DNA of 64,000 nt from a bacterium M00.F.Ca.ET.205.01.1.1 (GTDB lineage: Bacteria > Pseudomonadota > Alphaproteobacteria > Rhizobiales > Rhizobiaceae): NCBI GenBank assembly GCA_004791255.1, contig SRUQ01000012.1, positions 165,524 through 229,523 on the forward strand. The letters run 5' to 3'. Within the stretch, counting starts at the first letter, position 1. Every line of letters starts with the position of its first letter. The position numbers were made by a program, and so were the translations under genes. Below, one piece after another: positions 1-9,385 of this stretch. The notes under the pieces were generated by a model. That model was not told the DNA's origin. It searched no databases and worked only from the letters and a program-made list of their open reading frames with translations.

Positions 1-30
1 GACCGCGTGGTGGCGCTGAGCGGGCGCTGA
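1..30 (+). CDS. C-terminal end of a gene that begins outside the window
   Basis: The first 30 bases read in frame 1 as DRVVALSGR followed by TGA. This fits the tail of a plus-strand gene cut by the window edge. Nothing about its function can be said from nine residues, and the reading could be chance. Confidence 0.3.
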   Translation, partial: DRVVALSGR

Positions 31-105
31 GGGGTTTTTCCGCCAAGAACATGTGCCGGCGAGGCCTTGATCGCCGCCAATGCACGTTCAGGCAAGTGCT
101 GGACT

Positions 106-459
106 CTACGGGTACTTCGTCGCGGCCGGCGGGCTCGGCTCACCCTGCAGTTCCTTCGGCAGCGGCAAGCTCGAGCAGCGCAGATAGATCTGCTGGGCGA
201 AGATCTTTCGCTCCTTCTGCTCATGCTCCTTGATGGCCGCCGCGAGCCCCAATCCGTAAGGGCCGAGGAAAACGCCGGTTCCCCAGCCGGGGTGCTGCTT
301 TTCGCGGGCATCATAATCCGAGGCGGCGGTGCGCGCCTGCTGGCATTCCGGCGTCGCCCATTTCGGGTCCTGCGGCGACAGCGAGGCGCCATACTCGACC
401 GGAGAGCTGACGCATCCGGTCACCGCCACGGCAAGTGCAGCCAACACTGCAGATCTCAT
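106..459 (-). CDS. Small putative lipoprotein, 117 aa
   Basis: The protein starts with a short hydrophobic segment ending in a lipobox (residues 13-16, VTGC), so it is probably lipid-anchored after cleavage before Cys16. The mature part is hydrophilic, with a Gly-rich patch (GVFLGPYGLGLAAAIKEHE) around residues 63-81 that resembles membrane-contacting segments of small envelope lipoproteins. The open frame continues far upstream, but the ATG at 459 is chosen because only there does a proper lipoprotein signal appear; the upstream part is antisense to the methyltransferase region. Cysteines remain at residues 39 and about 95. No family is recognised. It stands alone, downstream of the methyltransferase gene on the same strand. 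Confidence 0.7.
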   Translation of the reverse strand: MRSAVLAALAVAVTGCVSSPVEYGASLSPQDPKWATPECQQARTAASDYDAREKQHPGWGTGVFLGPYGLGLAAAIKEHEQKERKIFAQQIYLRCSSLPLPKELQGEPSPPAATKYP

Positions 460-581
460 ACCCAAGCCCCCAGCCGCATTTCGACAAGTCCCCAGCTTGC
501 CCGTGGGAAGCCGTTTCGATGATCCCGCACGCTTCGTGGGGAAGTCGGGCGGAATCAAGGCGGTTGGTGGGCGCGGGCAGT

Positions 582-1232
582 TCAGGAAGCCGGCCGGGCC
601 ACAAGTGTAGCGACACCGGCATGGTGACTTCCCAACTGCCAGAGTTGCAGGGGAAACCGTCCGCGTTCCTGTTCGACGAGGTGGAAGCCCGCGCCGCCGA
701 TCAGGCGTAGCGGATCGCGGTTGAGGTGGCAGTCGCCGGCGAGCGATCCCCACAGCCGGTTCAGGCGCTCCTGCCACAAGCGGCGGCGCCGCCCTTCGGC
801 CTGGCCGTGCTCGATGAAGATCAGCCGGCCCGTCGGCTTCAGCACGCGCCGGATTTCGCCGAGTGCGGCCTCGGGATCGGGAATGGTGCAGAAGGCATAG
901 GTGACGACGACCGTGTCGGCGAAGCCATCGGCCAGCGGCAGGCTTTCGCCGCTGGCGCGCAGGCAGTCGACCGGGAATGGCAAAGCCCGGCTCTTCGGCT
1001 CGGCGAGACCGAGCATGGTGCCGTCGGGATCGATCCCGACCAGCCGCTCGACCTTGGCGGCGTCGTAGTAGGGCAGGTTCAGGCCGGAGCCGAAGCCGAC
1101 TTCGACGACGATGCCCTCGGCGCGCGGGATCATGCGCCGGCGCATTTGCGTGAAGGTGCCTGCTGAACAGCCGGCATGGACGACATAAGGGGCAACGCAG
1201 CGCGCATACCAGGAAAGGCAGGATTCGCACAT
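582..1232 (-). CDS. Class I SAM-dependent methyltransferase
   Basis: This 216-residue protein has the Rossmann-type methyltransferase fold. Motif I is VEVGFGSGLNLPYY near residues 43-56, an acidic residue follows in LVGIDPDG (motif II), and motif III lies around VVTYAFCTIPDPEAALGEIRRVLKPTGRLIFIEHG. This pattern is typical of the Methyltransf_11 group, which includes phospholipid- and quinone-modifying enzymes; the substrate cannot be told. The start at 1232 has an excellent Shine-Dalgarno sequence (AAGGAGG) seven bases upstream. The gene is divergent from the BTAD/hydrolase regulator that begins about 220 bp away, so the intergenic region may hold promoters for both. The cytosolic location follows from the absence of a signal or membrane segments. 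Confidence 0.85.
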   Translation of the reverse strand: MCESCLSWYARCVAPYVVHAGCSAGTFTQMRRRMIPRAEGIVVEVGFGSGLNLPYYDAAKVERLVGIDPDGTMLGLAEPKSRALPFPVDCLRASGESLPLADGFADTVVVTYAFCTIPDPEAALGEIRRVLKPTGRLIFIEHGQAEGRRRRLWQERLNRLWGSLAGDCHLNRDPLRLIGGAGFHLVEQERGRFPLQLWQLGSHHAGVATLVARPAS

Positions 1233-1455
1233 GGCTCAACCTCCTTGCCTGGTGTTGGTGTTGGTGCTGGCGACAGCGACGCTATTTCCAGCATCGGCCC
1301 AGAACGGGCGCTGGTGGGGGAGAGTATTGACCAGTGACATTTCTCGCTCCAAGGAGTCTCGTGATCGGGCCCGATCGGCCCGGCGTCCTGGGGGAATAGA
1401 TGGCCGGCGTCCCCTCGGCGTCCTCTCGAAACGGCTTGCGGCCACGTGCGGATCG

Positions 1456-3000
1456 ATGGAGCGGTTGCAACTGCGACTTCTGGGTTTTCCGGAGTTCCGT
1501 GTCGACGGGCGGCGGATAGAGCTCGCTTTGCGCAAGGCGGCGGCGCTGGTGATCTATCTCGCCGAGGCCGGCGGACCGGTGGCGCGCGATGTCGCCGCGA
1601 CGCTGCTGTGGCCCGAAGCCGACGCGGAAGCCGCCCGCGCCCGCCTGCGGCGCACGCTCTACAAGATCCGCATCGCCTTCGGCGCGGAGGTCATATCAGC
1701 CAGCGCGACGTCTCTCATGTTGCGGCCGCCGCTGTTTGTCGAGGCCGATTCCCGTGCCTTCGACCACGCCTGCGATGCCGGTCTTCTCACCGAGGCCGCC
1801 GATCTCTATCGGGGCGACTATCTCGCCGGCTTCTCGATGCCGGATTGTCCCGAATTCGAGGAATGGGCCTTCTTCCGCCGCGAAGCGTTGCGCAGCCGGC
1901 TGGTGCAGGTGCTGGAGCGGCTGGTGGACGCGAAAATAGCCGACGGCGAGCCGCGCGACGCGGTCGTGCATGCGACGCGGCTGGCGGCGCTCGATCCCTT
2001 GAGCGAAAGCGCGCACCGCCACCTGATCCGCGCCCATCTGGCCGCCGGCGACAGGGCGGCTGCCGAGCGCCAGGGTGAGACCTGCACGCGACTGCTGCGC
2101 GACGAACTCGGCATCGCGCCCGACCCAGCGACGCTCGCCTTGCTGCGCGAGCCGAAGAACGATGCCGCTCCTGATGTGCCGAGGACGCGCTATGTCGAAG
2201 TGGACGGCATCCATATCGCCTACCAGACCATCGGCGACGGTCCAGCCGATATCGTGCTGGTTCCCGGCTTCATCTCGCATGTGGAGCGCATCTGGGAAGA
2301 CAGGAACTGCCGCGCCTGGCTGACTGATGTGTCGCGGCTTGGCCGGCTGATCCTGTTCGACCGGCGCGGCATGGGCCTCTCCGACCGCGTCGGCGCCCGC
2401 CCGACCGTCGAGGCGACGGCGCAGGACATATTGGCGGTCATGAACGCCGCCGGCAGCCGGCGGGCCTTGCTCATCGGCGCCTCGGAAGGCGGGCCGGGCT
2501 GCATCCACTTTGCCTTCGACCATCCTGACCGGCTCAACGGCCTCATCCTGTGGGGCTCGCTCGCCAAGGGCAGCCACGCGCCGGACTACCCCTTCGCGCT
2601 GACGACGGCGCAATACGCGCTGTGGCAGCGGCGCCTGCTGGCCGGCTGGGGCAGTCCGGCGGAGATCGAAACCTTCGCGCCCAGCGTTGCCGATGATCGC
2701 CAGGCGCGGGCCTGGTGGGCCGGCTTGCTGCGCGCCGCCTCCAGCCCTGGCGCGGTCGCCGGCCTGCTCGAAGCGCTGCGCGATGCCGACGTGCGTCCGC
2801 TGCTGTCAAAAGTCTCGGCCCCGACGATGGTGCTGCACCGCACCGCCGATCGCGCCGTGCGCATCGAAGCCGGGCGTTACCTGGCGGCGCGGATTCCAGG
2901 CGCACGGTTTGTCGAGGTGAGGGGGGACGACCACTGGTTCTGGGTGGGGGAGCAGCAAGTGTTGCTGGAGGCGATCGGGGCGATGGTGAGAGGGCGTTAG
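1456..3000 (+). CDS. BTAD-type transcriptional regulator fused to an alpha/beta hydrolase
   Basis: About 514 residues. The N-terminus (roughly 1-80) is a SARP/OmpR-like winged helix (LQLRLLGFPEFRVDG, then KAAALVIYLA), followed by a bacterial transcriptional activation domain (about 90-230). The C-terminal half is an alpha/beta hydrolase: oxyanion segment VPGFISH, nucleophile elbow GASEGG near residue 340, and catalytic His in GDDHWFW. The hydrolase may sense or destroy a small ligand and so control DNA binding; that is inference. The ATG at 1456 is preferred because upstream codons read as unrelated sequence antisense to the promoter region, although no strong ribosome site precedes it. A longer paralogue lies at 11194-13320 with the same order of domains plus a cyclase-like tail. 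Typical of families that have many copies in rhizobia. Confidence 0.85.
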   Translation: MERLQLRLLGFPEFRVDGRRIELALRKAAALVIYLAEAGGPVARDVAATLLWPEADAEAARARLRRTLYKIRIAFGAEVISASATSLMLRPPLFVEADSRAFDHACDAGLLTEAADLYRGDYLAGFSMPDCPEFEEWAFFRREALRSRLVQVLERLVDAKIADGEPRDAVVHATRLAALDPLSESAHRHLIRAHLAAGDRAAAERQGETCTRLLRDELGIAPDPATLALLREPKNDAAPDVPRTRYVEVDGIHIAYQTIGDGPADIVLVPGFISHVERIWEDRNCRAWLTDVSRLGRLILFDRRGMGLSDRVGARPTVEATAQDILAVMNAAGSRRALLIGASEGGPGCIHFAFDHPDRLNGLILWGSLAKGSHAPDYPFALTTAQYALWQRRLLAGWGSPAEIETFAPSVADDRQARAWWAGLLRAASSPGAVAGLLEALRDADVRPLLSKVSAPTMVLHRTADRAVRIEAGRYLAARIPGARFVEVRGDDHWFWVGEQQVLLEAIGAMVRGR

Positions 3001-3124
3001 AGCAATTCCAGGAAAAGCGTGAACGATTTTCCCGGGAAAGGCGCGTAGCGCTTTCCCATGGGAATTGCGTCAAGACAAAGAGTTAGAATGGTTCGCCGTT
3101 TCCGTGAAACGGTGAAATGCTCTA
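2998..3124. repeat. Palindromic intergenic repeat of rhizobial type
   Basis: The segment begins TAGAGCAATTCC (overlapping the stop codon of the regulator) and ends GAAATGCTCTA, giving inverted ends. Inside are further self-complementary stretches, including CCGTTTC-CGT-GAAACGG and a GGGAAAG/CTTTCCC pair. The layout matches the short palindromic elements scattered between genes in Mesorhizobium and related genomes, as I recall them. It could fold into an extended RNA hairpin and end transcripts from both sides. Confidence 0.6.
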
Positions 3125-3147
3125 GCGTCGCGGGCTATAGGACGGCA

Positions 3148-4407
3148 TCACCGTGCCGAGCGAATATGTTTGCGCCGGGACGGCTCCGGGCTGTGGAACT
3201 GCACCCGGTTGCGGCCGGTTTGCTTGGCAAGATAGAGTGCCTCGTCCGCCTGACGCTGCAACTGCTCCGGCGTAAAGGCGTCGTCAGCCCTTTGCACCGC
3301 AACGCCGATGCTGAGGGTGACGTTGCGCGACACGCGCGATCCAGGGTTGGGAAAAGCGGCGGCCTCGACACTCCTGCGAATCCGTTCAGCCACGGAGACG
3401 GCTTCTTCCTCATTCACCCCGGGCAGCAGCACGAGGAACTCTTCGCCGCCGTAGCGGGCGACGTGATCGCGATCGCGCCGCACATTCTCCTGAATGGTCC
3501 TGGCGACCTCGACCAGGCAGCGATCGCCCTCGGCATGGCCGAGGTGATCGTTGAGTTTCTTGAAGTGGTCGATGTCGCACATCAGCATCGCGGCGCCGTC
3601 AGGGCACCGTCTGCCACTTCCCCACAAGAGTTCGAGCCTTTCCGTCATCCAGCGCCGGTTGGCGATACCGGTCAGTGGGTCGGTACTGGCCAGGAGTTCC
3701 AGCCGATCGTTGGCTTTGGCCAGTTCGGTAACCCTGTGCCGGTCGCGTAACTCAAACAGGAACGTCTTCTGAGCGAGAATGGTCATGATGCGCCGCGCGG
3801 CGACCGTGGCGTAGATACCGCTGGCGAAAAACAGCGTCGCAGCCTCGGCGCTGCCAAATTCGATGGCCGGGTTCTGCAACTGAAAAACAAGGTAGAGGCC
3901 GAGCGCCAGGGCGGCAATGGTTACCGTCCAGGCCAGCGGGATGGCGAAGATGATGATGGCAGTGATGGCCACGAACAGCATGATGTTCAAGTGCCGTTCG
4001 TAGAACTCGCCACCAGCGCTGACGCCGACCAGCGCAACCGACAACAGGATGAGAAACACACCCGTAATCAGGCAAGCCCCCTGGAACCAGGGCGCCCGCG
4101 GCTTTCGCCAGACAAAGACGATTGCCATGGCGACGGGGGGAACAATGGTGCCAGGCAGCAGCATTGGCAGCGCGACGGCCCGGGGCAGCATCAGCATGTT
4201 GAGCGCCAGGGTCAGCACGTCAAGCAGAGCCACCCAGATCATCCAGGCGCGGATGATCTTCGCCGTCTGCGACCAGACACGGGCTCGAAACAGGCGTTTG
4301 ATCTCGCCTGTAAGGCGAATGTCGCGCGTGCGCCGCGCCAGAAGCCGGTCCACTTCCGCCGCTATGGCAGGGTCATCCTGCACGTCGAGGTGCATCCGAT
4401 CTGACAC
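3148..4407 (-). CDS. Membrane-bound diguanylate cyclase (GGDEF)
   Basis: About 419 residues. The first 60 residues are cytosolic, then about four to five hydrophobic segments between residues 50 and 190 form a membrane anchor without a recognisable periplasmic sensor. The GGDEF domain occupies roughly 245-405, with active-site loop GGEEF (ARYGGEEFLVLLPG). Five residues before it stands RDRD, a match to the RxxD inhibitory site, so product feedback is likely. The enzyme should make c-di-GMP from two GTP. The start shown is a GTG; an ATG twelve bases downstream (4395) is equally possible, and neither has a convincing ribosome site. It converges on the BTAD/hydrolase gene and is followed by the palindromic repeat. 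Confidence 0.9.
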   Translation of the reverse strand: MSDRMHLDVQDDPAIAAEVDRLLARRTRDIRLTGEIKRLFRARVWSQTAKIIRAWMIWVALLDVLTLALNMLMLPRAVALPMLLPGTIVPPVAMAIVFVWRKPRAPWFQGACLITGVFLILLSVALVGVSAGGEFYERHLNIMLFVAITAIIIFAIPLAWTVTIAALALGLYLVFQLQNPAIEFGSAEAATLFFASGIYATVAARRIMTILAQKTFLFELRDRHRVTELAKANDRLELLASTDPLTGIANRRWMTERLELLWGSGRRCPDGAAMLMCDIDHFKKLNDHLGHAEGDRCLVEVARTIQENVRRDRDHVARYGGEEFLVLLPGVNEEEAVSVAERIRRSVEAAAFPNPGSRVSRNVTLSIGVAVQRADDAFTPEQLQRQADEALYLAKQTGRNRVQFHSPEPSRRKHIRSAR

Positions 4408-4670
4408 TATCGATGGGCCTTAAGCTGCTTTCCCCTGAATCCGAGGCATCCGGTCGTCGACAATGGGCAAGCATGCCGGCTTATCCTGAAGATTTTGTTT
4501 CCAGGCGGAACTGATTTGCGGTCGCGAATTGGTCAGCACCTGCAAGTTCGAAGCGACGCTGTGGTCGCCTGCCCAAACCCGGACGCCGTGCACCGACGAT
4601 CCCCGTCGGTATCGCGGAGCCGCCAATCTGTGCTAAGCCGCCGCCCAAACCAACCAAAAGGACGACATCC

Positions 4671-4901
4671 GTGAGCGAACCGACCGTGGCCGAGGCGACC
4701 GAAACTATCTACGCATCGCTGCGGGCGGACAATGCCGATCTCGACGCACACATCGCGACGCTCAAGGCAGCGCTGGCGCGAGCGGGAACAAAAGAGGCGG
4801 TGTTCGACCCGGCCAAGCTGGCGCAGAACAACCGCTCGGGCCGCAAGCTGATGCAGGCTTATTTCCGGCAGCGCGGCGTGAGCGTGACGTTTTCGCAGTA
4901 G
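4671..4901 (+). CDS. Small conserved-looking protein, 76 aa
   Basis: The gene starts with GTG at 4671 and has AAAGGACG as ribosome site just upstream. The product is hydrophilic; the first half is a likely helix or short coiled coil (TETIYASLRADNADLDAHIATLKAALARA) and the C-terminus is basic (NNRSGRKLMQAYFRQRGVSVTF). There is no signal peptide or metal motif. I do not recognise a family. It stands alone between a diguanylate cyclase and a deaminase, both more than 250 bp away. Confidence 0.7.
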   Translation: MSEPTVAEATETIYASLRADNADLDAHIATLKAALARAGTKEAVFDPAKLAQNNRSGRKLMQAYFRQRGVSVTFSQ

Positions 4902-5029
4902 CAGGGCCGGGCGGGCGCAAGCGCGCCGCGCTCGACCGGTCCGGTGGCTTGCCAGCGGGGGCAGCGGATGAGGGTGGAGGGATTGGGCGTTAGTGGTGTC
5001 GTCTTCTTCGGCGCTATCAAAAGTGCACT

Positions 5030-5055
5030 GTCACCGTAATTCGTCACCGTAATTC
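5030..5055 (+). repeat. Two tandem copies of a 13-bp unit
   Basis: GTCACCGTAATTC occurs twice head to tail in the stretch upstream of the deaminase gene, about 160 bp from its start codon. It could be a pair of operator half-sites or simple slippage. The rest of 4902-5214 shows no gene. Confidence 0.45.
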
Positions 5056-5214
5056 CGCAATTTTTAGAGCGTCTCGGTCAAGCTGGACCGTGAGGTCTCG
5101 ATCCGACAAGGGTGCTGCCCGCTGCCCGGCGAGTAGACAAATTTGTTTCAACTATTTCTTGAAACCCAGGCTGCCCCGCCTGTGCTTTGCTGCCGTCAGC
5201 CAGGAGGAGACAGC

Positions 5215-6207
5215 ATGGTCGATTTCATCGCATTGCCGAAGGCGGAAGTGCACATCCACGTCGAGGGCTGCATCGAGACCGATGAGGTCGTCAGCAACTG
5301 CGAGACCGCCGGCATTCCGCTGCGCCGGCCTCGCGAAAGCCTATTCGAGGCGCATGATCTAAAGAGCTTCCTTGAGATGCTCGACTGGATCTGCGGCACT
5401 TTTCGCACACCCGAGCAACTGGCACATACCGCCTACAAAATCTCTCAGCGTCTGTCGAAAAGCGGCGTCCGCTACGCTGACATCATCGTCAACCCGACCC
5501 ACTGGCGACACTGGCGCCGGAACATCCCCGGCATGATCGAGGCGTTTGATGACGGCTTCGCCGCCGCCGAGAAAGATGGATTTGCGCCGGTAGGGGTCTG
5601 CGTAAGTCTGCTTCGCACCCAATCGGAGTCGGAGGCAATCGAACTCGTGGAACTGCTTGGTGAGATCAGGCATCCGCGCGTCGTCGCCTTGTCGATCGAT
5701 GGAGATGAAGCTGCCGCCGGCCTCACCGGTCCACGCTTTGCGAATGCGTTCCGTCGCGCAGCCGCAGCTGGCTTGCGGCGCACTGTGCATGCTGGTGAGT
5801 CGAGCGGGCCGGAAGGTGTGCGCGATGCGATTGAATTGCTCGGGGCCGACCGGATCGATCATGGCGTCCGTGCGATCGAGGACCCCGAGCTGGTGAGCCT
5901 GCTTGCGGAGAGGCAGATCCCATTAGGTATCTGCCCGGTCTCCAACGTGGCATTTGGTGTCTACAGCTCGCTGGCGGAACATCCGATCGATCGGCTGCGC
6001 AAGGCCGGCGTTCCGGTTTCCATCAATACCGACGACCCAGCGCTGCTCGGCACCACACTCCAGGATTCCTATGCGCAATGCGCGGCGGCTTTCGCCTGGG
6101 ACGGTGAAATCATCCGACAGCTTGCCGCCACCTCGATACGGGCGAGCTACGCCGAACCTACGGTGAAGGCGCGCGTGATGGAGGAGCTTGCTGCCTGGCA
6201 GGCCTGA
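5215..6207 (+). CDS. Adenosine deaminase family protein
   Basis: About 330 residues of the metal-dependent adenosine/adenine deaminase family. The zinc ligands are seen in HIHVEG (HxH near residue 13), HAGE (around 199) and INTDDP near the C-terminus; DHGVRA supplies the catalytic His-Asp region. Such enzymes hydrolyse the 6-amino group of adenosine, adenine or a modified purine. Family members differ in specificity by a few residues, so adenosine versus adenine is left open. The ATG at 5215 is chosen over an earlier one because AGGAGGAGACAGC precedes it. The gene is isolated, with no purine transporter beside it. Confidence 0.88.
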   Translation: MVDFIALPKAEVHIHVEGCIETDEVVSNCETAGIPLRRPRESLFEAHDLKSFLEMLDWICGTFRTPEQLAHTAYKISQRLSKSGVRYADIIVNPTHWRHWRRNIPGMIEAFDDGFAAAEKDGFAPVGVCVSLLRTQSESEAIELVELLGEIRHPRVVALSIDGDEAAAGLTGPRFANAFRRAAAAGLRRTVHAGESSGPEGVRDAIELLGADRIDHGVRAIEDPELVSLLAERQIPLGICPVSNVAFGVYSSLAEHPIDRLRKAGVPVSINTDDPALLGTTLQDSYAQCAAAFAWDGEIIRQLAATSIRASYAEPTVKARVMEELAAWQA

Positions 6208-6326
6208 GGTGCCACGCCAGAAGCAACTAGGTAGACCACTCTGTGGCGCGGCGTCACAAAGGTCATTTTTGGGAGCAAACCATCCTGTCTCGCTCGGTCA
6301 AATCGTCGATGTAATGGTCTTGCCGG

Positions 6327-6584
6327 TCAGGACGCTGCCGGCGGCGCCATGATCACATCCGCCATCGCGGCTTGGGTTTGCCTAGGGCTTGTCTTGGACC
6401 GTAAAGAATGGTCGAGCATGCCGGTGTCCCTCGATTCGGAAGCGCTCCACCCATCGCGCGACCAACTCGCCGTCACCTCGTATGTCCGCGCCGCATCGGC
6501 TTTGGGAAGACGACCTTCAACAACATCGCGCGCCATTTCCTCTCGACGCAGCGGCGTCAGGCGGGCATTCTTGTGGATGTTCAT
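6327..6584 (-). pseudogene. IS481-family transposase, N-terminal remnant
   Basis: The 85 codons begin MNIHKNARLTPLRREEMAR, the usual start of IS481-family transposases, followed by the helix-turn-helix segment (VVEGRLPKADAARTYEV). The sequence after that is scrambled, but GMLDHSLRSKTSPRQT again matches the family, so small frameshifts have occurred. The DDE catalytic core (about 200 further residues) is missing. An inactive insertion-sequence scar. Confidence 0.75.
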
Positions 6585-6660
6585 TCGGTCCTGCGAGAGT
6601 CACTGAAGCTTCGCCGACATGACCTTGAGCTGGGCGAGGCTCAGATGCCCGGCAGGTCCT

Positions 6661-6795
6661 GCAGCGTCGGAGAGCAGGAAGACCGCTAGGTTGGCGATAT
6701 CGTGCGGCTTCAGCCGCCGGCCGAAGGCTGGGCAGCGTTGGCGGCGTCGAGCCAGGCTGGGCCGTGGCCGAGCGTCTCTGCAACACGCGTTCGGC
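6661..6795 (-). pseudogene. Duplicate fragment of the nearby SDR gene
   Basis: About 135 bases match 8549-8687 of the SDR gene at roughly nine bases in ten, with small indels that break the frame. The best preserved peptide is LKPHDIANLAVFLLSDAAGP, against LKPNDIANLAVFLLSDAAGP in the intact copy. It lies directly upstream of the IS481 transposase remnant, so a segmental duplication followed by insertion and decay is likely. The rest of 6585-6886 contains nothing else I can identify. Confidence 0.75.
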
Positions 6796-6886
6796 TGAGG
6801 CTGGTGCCAAGAAAGGACGCGCGGTCTCGCCCTGCCGGGCGGGGCCGCAACTGCGGTACGGGTGCGATAGTGCAGCCCGGGCGGGT

Positions 6887-7729
6887 TCAATTGGCGCTGG
6901 TTGCGCCGGATATCCCGCACTGCTTCTGTTCCATATCGATCTGCTTCGTAATGCGGATGGCGTTCTGCGCGTAGGCCTGCGTGACGGACCCGCTATTCAC
7001 GGTCTTGTCCTTCAGCGGACTGACAGCTGCGCACAGGTGGAAAACATGCGGCTCCGCAGACTTCGCGGCGCCGTTTTCCGGCGCGATCCAGTAGACGACA
7101 TCCAGGCCGTCGGGGTGGGTGGCGTCCTTCGTCGCCGCCGTCACCGCGGCCGTGTCCGTGGCGATCGCCTGCGCCTGGGCGGCGACGTCAGGCGAACAGG
7201 CGGTGGTGGGCTGCCCCGACCTGATTTGGGCCGCGCACGCGTTCATGTCCTGGGTGTACTGCTCGACCGACGGTGGCTTGAAGCTGATCCCCATGACCGT
7301 CGCGAGCACGGCCAGCACGGCGCCGACGCCGCCGGCAACCTTCTTGGTTTGCGGGTCCATGTTCTTGTCGGTGAAGATCAGGAAGATCAGCGGGAGGAAG
7401 GCAACCAGCGTGATGATCGCGCCGAGCTGGTTCTGGAAGAAAAACCTTCCAGTGTCGGATGCGCGGGCCGGATCGTGCCCGTTGGCGGCCTTCCACAGCA
7501 AGTTGCCGGCGATTGCAAAAATCGCGATACCGACCAGGAGGCCGATGATCAGCGGCAAGTGTCCCTGGTCGAACTTGTTCTGGCGAAGCAGAATGATCCC
7601 GTAGATTTCGCCGCCAATGGCGACGATCCACGCGAGTGCGGCGAAAAGGCGAAGACGCGTAGCGGAGGACTTCTGGCCCTGCGTCGCTTGCCAATCCTTG
7701 GTAACGTCTGGCTTGTTGTTGTCGGTCAT
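6887..7729 (-). CDS. Membrane protein of unknown function, 280 aa
   Basis: The N-terminal 25 residues are hydrophilic. Four hydrophobic helices follow, approximately at 28-47, 58-80, 100-118 and 130-148, then a soluble C-terminal half (residues 150-280) with six cysteines, which suggests a disulphide-bonded domain on the far side of the membrane. No catalytic motif is visible and no family is recognised. It is the only intact gene in the stretch between the IS481 scar and the IS end at 8306. Confidence 0.75.
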   Translation of the reverse strand: MTDNNKPDVTKDWQATQGQKSSATRLRLFAALAWIVAIGGEIYGIILLRQNKFDQGHLPLIIGLLVGIAIFAIAGNLLWKAANGHDPARASDTGRFFFQNQLGAIITLVAFLPLIFLIFTDKNMDPQTKKVAGGVGAVLAVLATVMGISFKPPSVEQYTQDMNACAAQIRSGQPTTACSPDVAAQAQAIATDTAAVTAATKDATHPDGLDVVYWIAPENGAAKSAEPHVFHLCAAVSPLKDKTVNSGSVTQAYAQNAIRITKQIDMEQKQCGISGATSAN

Positions 7730-8003
7730 TGAGCAGATCCCCCTGATATCGACACGGCGAAAATGTGAGCGCCACGGCAGGCCTCATCCCTATCCATATT
7801 GCGCATGAGTGAATCCGTCCATAGCACCGCGGCAGACGCTTATGCAGGCGATGGCTCCGTTCTTCTTCATCTCCTGGCCCGAACCTTTGCGGCTAAGATG
7901 GGCGCCATTGCGCCCAAGCCGGGCAAGCGCGGGCAGTGCAGAAAGCGAATTTAGTCCTTTTGTGCTAACGTACCAGACTTCTCAACTCTCGGGAGGATGG
8001 CAG

Positions 8004-8288
8004 ATGGCGGCCTATCTAGTTGCCGAGCATAAGATTACCGACCCGACTGCATATTCGGAATATCGCGCCAAGGCATTGGCTGCCGTCGATCGCTATGGTG
8101 GCAAGCTTTTCTTAGGCGCCCATAGCATTGAGGTGCTGGCAGGTTCGTGGCAGCCCGATCGGTTCGTTGTCTTGGAATTTGCCGACATGGCATCCCTCAA
8201 GGCCATGTACGAGTCGCCTGACTACCAATCTCTAATTGGCATTCGCGACGGATCGGCAGCGAACGTGCTGCTCGCTATCGAAGCGTAA
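8004..8288 (+). CDS. DUF1330 family protein, 94 aa
   Basis: The sequence AAYLVAEHKITDPTAYSEYRAKALAAVDRYGGKLF and the later LEFADMASLKAMYESPDYQSLIGIRDGSA fit the DUF1330 ferredoxin-like (dimeric alpha/beta barrel) family, usually 95-100 residues. The biochemical role of the family is not established. The ATG at 8004 is set by GGGAGGA seven bases upstream; the longer open frame before it has no ribosome site. The stop codon lies two bases before an insertion-sequence end, so the gene may have been moved with it. A second DUF1330 gene of different sequence lies at 20699. Confidence 0.85.
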   Translation: MAAYLVAEHKITDPTAYSEYRAKALAAVDRYGGKLFLGAHSIEVLAGSWQPDRFVVLEFADMASLKAMYESPDYQSLIGIRDGSAANVLLAIEA

Positions 8289-8289
8289 C

Positions 8290-8306
8290 AATTTCAAACT
8301 GAGACA
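8290..8306. mobile_element. Insertion-sequence terminal repeat (solitary end)
   Basis: Read on the minus strand this is TGTCTCAGTTTGAAATT, the same as the right end of the 19045-19467 element. IS481-family ends begin with TGT, and an IS481 transposase scar lies 1.7 kb away, so it is taken as one end of a decayed element. No matching left end was found nearby. Confidence 0.5.
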
Positions 8307-8481
8307 CTACCGAACTTGACGCTGCCTTGCCTCGCTTTCCTGGCGAACCGAAACCGAGATGGTCACCGGACCGGTCGAAGCCGTCCCCGACCGGGTGTAG
8401 CCCCCGCCGATGATGGTGCCTCCGTTCGCCGCCACCGAGCTTGACCACTGATAGCCCGCGTGTCGCCCCGCTGTTCGCCAC
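8307..8481 (-). pseudogene. Possible 3' fragment of a gene cut by an IS end
   Basis: The minus strand reads AGYQWSSSVAANGG, then TIIGGGYTRSGTASTGP, then VTISVSVRQ, a Ser/Gly/Thr-rich protein-like segment quite unlike the Arg-rich shadow frames nearby. It has no start of its own and stops exactly at the IS end (TAG at 8307-8309). It may be the tail of a lost surface or phage-tail type protein; this is tentative. Confidence 0.3.
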
Positions 8482-8485
8482 GCCT

Positions 8486-9268
<783 letters not shown>

Positions 9269-9284
9269 TTCCGCTCCCGGATTT

Positions 9285-9370
9285 GATTTGGTCAGGTGCG
9301 GACGTCACGTCCGCGAATTGCGACCTTATCGCGCGTGCAGCCGCATTGCACCTTGCGCGGGTTCGGCAAT
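9285..9370. repeat. Intergenic repeat copy A (upstream of SDR)
   Basis: About 86 bp beginning GATTTGGTCA and ending GTTCGGCAAT. It matches 9897-9984 at about four bases in five, including a continuous GACCTTATCGCGC block. Both copies lie just upstream of a minus-strand gene and in the same orientation, so they may carry the promoter or a small RNA. Confidence 0.6.
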
Positions 9371-9385
9371 CCGGCCGCAGGGAGA

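Noticed and set aside
4420..4626. 68-codon minus-strand frame upstream of the diguanylate cyclase
   Set aside because: No ribosome site, no natural composition, and no conserved pattern.
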